Part shown: positions 59,435 to 64,000 of the stretch, one piece after another
Layout: the number at the start of each line of letters is the position of its first letter
Numbering within the stretch: position 1 is the first letter of the stretch
NCBI GenBank assembly: GCA_905182985.1
Contig: CAJJDN010000043.1
Span: forward strand, 471,451 to 535,450
Reading direction: 5' to 3'
Source: Paramecium sonneborni
Lineage: Eukaryota > Ciliophora > Oligohymenophorea > Peniculida > Parameciidae
DNA length: 64,000 bases
Translations under genes and position numbers: made by a program
Notes under the pieces: model-generated
What the model was told of the DNA's origin: nothing
The model's input: only the letters and a program-made list of their open reading frames with translations
The model's database searches: none

Positions 59435-60559
59435 TCAATAAGAGGAGAGTCTCATTTTTTTTTAATTATTCTTATCTCCCATTTTAATTAATTCATAAAT
59501 GAGCCACCATGGACACAAAAAGTCTGCATCAAAATAAGAAGTTAATAATAAATAAGCATTTTCCATATTGTAAATTAAAACAAAAATTCTTCTTTCTGAA
59601 TTGTAAGTCTTACAATGTATCCAAATAAATGTAAGATAAAGCATATTAAAAATGAGTACTGAAATCAATTATTTAATAGGAAAGTTAAAAAATGCCCAAA
59701 TAAAACAAGGAACAATAATTGCAATCATATAATTATAATAGAATACTTTAAAATCCAATATGTTGTTTATATTAATAATTTCGTTATTTGTAGGTTAATT
59801 CTCTTATTTCAATTCATTAAGAATAGGTAAATTTTTATTAGTAATTTCACTTTTCTAAATGACTTAATCTTATTCTTTTTAAATACTATTTTCACTTACT
59901 TCTTCTTCTTATTCTTAACTATCTTTATCTAACTATTTTAAATCTTCTTCTTATCTACTCATTAATAAATCCCAATCTTTATCCACTTATGGTTCAGTCA
60001 TAAATTCTTCATTCAATTAGAATGGATTCTTCATTTAATTTATTTCCATATATGTATGATATGATTACTGCAGAACTTTAAATCTAATATACATAATTAA
60101 TGAAATAGTCATCAAATTCAAAAGTAAAAATTTAGAAATATCGAAGTATTCACTAATAAATAAATAAACAAACACTCGTCCGAAACTACCAAATGTAAAT
60201 AATAAAATATTAACAGGAAATCGTTTTGCTGTATTTGGTGACAAATTTATCTAAAACGACTCAACTACAAGAATACTATATTTATGAATCAATTACCTCC
60301 ATGAAAATATATATATCAAAGGACTTTCAATAATTAATTTTTTAGGAATTGTTAAATAAGCCATATGTATTACAAAAAAATACATCATTTGCATAAAAAA
60401 GAATATTTGTTAGCATCTAATTGTTATTTATAATTCTGGACATATTAGAGTTTCTACATTATCAAACAATTTTAAATCATATTTAATTGGCTTTATTGCT
60501 AAATTTCCTTTATATTCTAATGTTTCTCGAAAATCTGGAGTATCATAAGAATTAAGCAT
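59435..60559 (-). CDS. Polytopic membrane protein, 374 aa
   Basis: A single intronless frame from ATG (60557-60559) to TGA (59435-59437). Hydrophobic segments lie near residues 50-80 (IFFFMQMMYFFVIHMAYL), 130-150 (FGSFGRVFVYLFI), 160-180 (FLLLNLMTISLIMYI), 290-315 (YMIAIIVPCFIWAFFNF) and 320-345 (LISVLIFNMLYLTFIWI). Between the third and fourth lies a 100-residue acidic loop rich in Glu and Gln. No transporter or enzyme signature was recognised. Its start is only 28 bp from the start of the divergent coiled-coil gene. Confidence 0.75.
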
Positions 60560-60587
60560 TATTAATTTTATTATATTTATTAACGGA

Positions 60588-62302
60588 ATGAATAAAGAAA
60601 ATAATAATACTATTCTTACTATAAATTAAACTGGTAGAAAAACTATGAAGATAAATTCAAATGATATGGATTAATTTGTCAATTCAAGAATTGTTTTATT
60701 ATAAAAATAATTATTAGAAAAAGACTTAGAAATTGAAAATTTATCTAAATTTAACTAAGATCCAAAAAATTAAAATTCAAATAGGTATCGTTTAATAGAA
60801 ATCAAGTAATAAACACTTACAACTGAAAATTAACAATTAAAAACATAATTATAATAATATGAATCCTTAAATAAAACTCTACAAAAAAAGTGTGAATAAT
60901 ATTAAATATAAATTGAATAATTAACATCTGTTTTTGAAGAGACTTAAAAATAATTAGAATAAGAAAGATAAGATAAATATAATATAGAATTCTAAAAGTC
61001 ATCAAATCATATGGATGTTTAATAAGAAAAGATATTAATTAAAACTTAATTAGATAATTTAAGAAAAGAAAAAAGTTAACTTATTCTTAAAGTTAAAGAA
61101 TTATAAAATTCAATATAATTGTAAGAATAGAGTACTAATTCAAATTGTTCAGAACTTTCTTTTTTAAAATAATAATTATAGTAGTAAATTCAAAAATCAT
61201 CAGAATATATAGAAAAAACATAAAATTTAGAGGTCAAAAATACTTTATTAGTAGCTTAAAGTAAATCTAATATTTCTCAGAATGATGAATTAAGAAATTT
61301 AAGATCATAAGTGATATAATTATAAAAAGATAAAAATTCACTTCTTTAAAACTAATAAGATTTAGAAACTAAATTAAGACTTTAATCTGAACATGTATTA
61401 AAATTATAAAATCTATTAAATGAGAAAACTAAATAATTGAACAAATATCAAGAAAAATTAAATTAAATTGAATCTATTGAAGAAGACAATTCAATATTAT
61501 AACAAGATTTAGAAAAAATGACAAATTCCTTAGAAGAAATATAATTAGAAAATTAAAGAATTGTCAAGTTTTAATAATAAAAAATTGATCAATTAAAAAA
61601 GGAACTTTTATAAACTGATTTTATAAGGGAAGATAATAATAGAAAATAAGAAGAAATTTCTTAATTAAAATATATAATAGAAAGAAAAAAAGGAGATTAA
61701 GAAAAAGATCAGGAATAATTATAAGAAGTAAAAATAATTATGAAATATTTTAGTTATAACAATTAAAAGAAGCTACAAAATAGTGGGTTTTAGAGAAAGA
61801 TAATTACTAAAAGAAAATAAATTTATTAACAGATGAACTTGATAAAATCACTAAATAGTAATATGATTAATTGAGAATTTAAGTTGAATCTTAGTTATAG
61901 TTGAAGTTTACAACTGAAAAAGTATAATTGGAAAATCATATTTGGCAATTAAGTTCATAAATTAATGACTTACAAACCTCATTAGAATAATATTCAACAA
62001 AATTTAGTTAAATAAATATTGAAAATGATTAATTAAGGGAACAATTAAATGAAAAGTAAGTTACTTAAAAAACAGTAATAGTTTTAGAAGGATAATTAAG
62101 AAATTCTTGTAGTGAACTTGAAAAAATAAAAAATATGTTCACATAAAGAAATCAAGAATTAGATTTAGCTAGAAATAAGATTTTAGCTTTAGAAAGTTGT
62201 GCTAATTATGCATAAGAATTAGAAAAAAAGGTTCAAACTTTAATGTAAGATAATTAAAGATTAAATTCAATTATAATGGATAGATGCAAAAATAATTGGT
62301 GA
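60588..62302 (+). CDS. Long coiled-coil protein, 562 aa
   Basis: The ATG is at 60588-60590, the TGA at 62300-62302 and one 26-nt intron near 61727-61752, giving 562 residues. After a short polar N-terminus the whole protein is coiled coil (QIQIEQLTSVFEETQKQLEQ, LLNEKTKQLNKYQEKLNQIE, LRNSCSELEKIKNM). It ends IMDRCKNNW. Gln is very frequent and mostly coded by TAA. No head or tail domain. A filament or centriole/basal-body component by architecture; not assignable further. Confidence 0.85.
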
Positions 62303-62328
62303 ACAGTGTATATCAAATATAATATAAT

Positions 62329-62846
62329 TCACTTTTAATTAATTAATTGTTATTACTTTAATCTTAAGATGAATCTGGGTAGATATAAAGACTTTTTTTA
62401 AAATACCAAAACTGGATTTTAATATTCAGATGTATTTAGAAAGCTGTATCCAGTTGAATTTTATAAGGACACAATCGAAGTTTTGAGAGGAACTTAAATT
62501 TTATGATTTATATCACGAAATGATTTGACTTATGGTTTTACTGATTATTTTAAAGTTATTTATGGAATTTTTTTAGGTATTCTTTAAGTTTTTGGTTATT
62601 TAATCTGAGATCTTGTTTCTGTTTTTAATCTAAATTCATTTTAATATCTTAGAGGAGTTCGAAAACTTATTGTATTTTACCGATATGCAATATCATTTTC
62701 TTCTTTTTTTACTCTAACTGGGATAGTTCGTTTCAATAATGATTTAATTTCTTATTCATAATCATCATCATATTAAGGTTATTCATCATAACAAACATTC
62801 AAGAGAGATTCGATAGCATTTCTTTCAATTAATTAATTATGCATAA
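62329..62846 (-). CDS. Unknown basic protein, about 165 aa, start uncertain
   Basis: The minus-strand frame ends at TGA 62329-62331 and reads like protein upwards to about 62818 (SLLKRTIPVRVKKEENDIAY, ISFRTPLRYQNEFRLKTE, IPKKIPQITLKQSVKP). It is rich in Lys, Arg, Gln and Pro with no domain. The nearest ATG (62844-62846) is out of frame by one base across a run of five T's at 62819-62823, so a base error or an unseen 5' intron must be assumed. Its 3' end is 26 bp from the stop of the coiled-coil gene. Confidence 0.5.
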
Positions 62847-63145
62847 TAATTTATGTTAAATCAAATTGTCTATAAATTAAAGTTAATTAATCTGTCTATA
62901 AGTTTCAATTAATAACTATATTCATAAATAATAAAGTTATTTAGTAAATTTTTTGGATTTTAAATACTTTTCAAATAAAATTTTGATTGTATTGGATTAA
63001 TTTTTGATCAATTTAATTTGGAAAAAATATAAAATATTTAAAGAATAAAAAAGAGAAATTGTGATAAAGTGATTAAACAATTTCAAAATTATTTTAACAA
63101 TAATAAAAATTAAATATACTATATAAAATAGGATATTTAATTAAA

Positions 63146-64000
63146 TCAAATGAATAAATTTTAGCATTCTTCTATTAGATATTTTAAGTCTATGGTTTCA
63201 CTAAATTAAAAATAATAAAGATTTACGCATATAATTTTTTAGCAATATCTAAATCAGCCATGAAGTTGACTTTGGATTTCATTAAAATTTTAAAATATTT
63301 TTTATCTCTAATAAATTTTTAGTTATTAATTTATGAGGTAAAAATTAAGATAGGGAAATAAAACAATTATTATTTTTAAATTTATTCTAATGATTTATTT
63401 CTTTAAATAAGTGAATGAGCAGCCTTAATCTTCCAAACAATGTCAGAAAGCTGTTTCTTTTTAAATTCAACAATTTTTTACATATGATTCTAATAATAAG
63501 AATATGGAGATACAAGCTATTCTTTTTAAATAGATTTTTATTGTATAAGATTTTTGCCTAAGATAAGAGTTTCAGAATCTGCTTTAACCTTTTTACCTTC
63601 TTTAATAAGAACTTTGGAGGCAATCATAACATTAAGTGCATCATAGACTCTTCTTTTAATATTCTATTCATCTTTTGACTATAATATTATTTAAAAATAC
63701 ATGATTAGAATTAGTAATTCTACCTTCTTCTTGAGATAATTCTTAAATAAGTCTTTCTGCCACATCTTTATAGGAAGTGCATTTAAATTCAAATACAATC
63801 TATTTAACTTTGATTGACAAATTTCTAAGTCCTACAGTTAGAATAGTAATTTGATATTACCTTTTTGAGATTTGAGAGGTTCTTTTTAGGATTGATAATT
63901 ATCAGTAGTTGATTGTAATTAATCTTAAGTAGATCTATGATTGAATAGATAGTTAAATACCTTTTTTATCTAAAGATAGTGGAAGAAGTTGACTATTTGA
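63146..64000 (-). CDS. DP transcription factor (E2F dimerisation partner), 3' part
   Basis: TGA at 63146-63148; the 5' end lies beyond the window. Introns of 26, 22, 29 and 25 nt were placed. The winged-helix DNA-binding domain reads GLRNLSIKVKQIVFEFKCTS, YKDVAERLIQELSQEEGR and NIKRRVYDALNVMIASKVLI, with the family signature RRVYDALNV. After it comes the DP coiled coil (EFKKKQLSDIVWKIKAAHSL, IQRNKSLEQ), which in DP proteins pairs with E2F. DP/E2F heterodimers control G1/S genes; in ciliates they act in the cell cycle and meiosis. The last exon (ETIDLKYLIEECQNLFI) follows the 26-nt intron. The N-terminal stretch inside the window is Ser/Gln-rich. Confidence 0.88.

Noticed and set aside
62369..62506. 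Plus-strand frame of 45 codons starting MNLGRYKDFFQ
   Set aside because: It is antisense to a longer basic minus-strand frame (62329-62818) that continues well beyond it.

Overview
The window looks like macronuclear DNA of a Paramecium-type ciliate. TAA and TAG occur in frame throughout every recognisable gene and read as glutamine, while TGA ends genes. Bases are about three-quarters A+T. Coding regions are split by tiny GT...AG introns, mostly 20-35 nt, and adjacent genes often lie only 25-70 bp apart. A trichocyst matrix protein gene (3966-5095) points to Paramecium itself. Because TGA is the only stop, long open frames arise by chance on both strands. Genes were therefore called from protein character, family motifs and intron-corrected reading frames. 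Coordinates given for spliced genes run from start codon to stop codon and include introns.

Layout. 1-5.6 kb: 3' end of a protein kinase gene, a MORN-repeat gene, the trichocyst matrix protein gene and a small coiled-coil gene. 5.7-10.4 kb: one intact unknown gene followed by a gene graveyard with recognisable remains of a calcineurin A catalytic subunit and of a protein kinase. 10.4-18.8 kb: a 1527-residue multi-pass membrane protein with a PAS-like region, a histidine acid phosphatase, a coiled-coil protein and a cAMP-receptor-type GPCR. 19-29 kb: two blocks (1073 and 1145 bp) that each occur twice around an N or N-gap and are probably unmerged contig ends. Around them are an unknown gene, a kinase with a long Gln-rich coiled-coil tail, a coiled-coil protein, TVP23 and an acidic protein. 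29.6-38 kb: a small gene, a divergent Ras-like GTPase, an 841-residue unknown protein, a DHX15/Prp43-type helicase, a basic protein and a secreted Cys-rich membrane protein. 38.3-44 kb: a NEK-like pseudokinase, a cyclic-nucleotide-binding channel-like protein with a TAA-encoded polyglutamine tract, and phosphoenolpyruvate mutase, the entry enzyme to phosphonates. 44-51 kb: a damaged VWA-domain gene, a C2H2 gene and two large poorly resolved genes. 51.4-64 kb: exportin-2 (CSE1), a Cys-motif protein, a small helical protein, an HSPA12-type Hsp70, an unknown protein, a polytopic membrane protein, a long coiled-coil protein, a basic protein and the 3' part of a DP (E2F partner) transcription factor gene.

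There is no operon logic; the genes are mostly unrelated housekeeping, secretory, signalling and cytoskeletal functions. The most interesting biology is the PEP mutase gene, the pseudokinase, the pore-divergent CNB channel, and the decayed paralogues, which fit gene loss after genome duplication. No tRNA, rRNA, CRISPR, telomere repeat or transposase was recognised. Single-base frame breaks are described where no intron resolved them; some may be sequencing errors.
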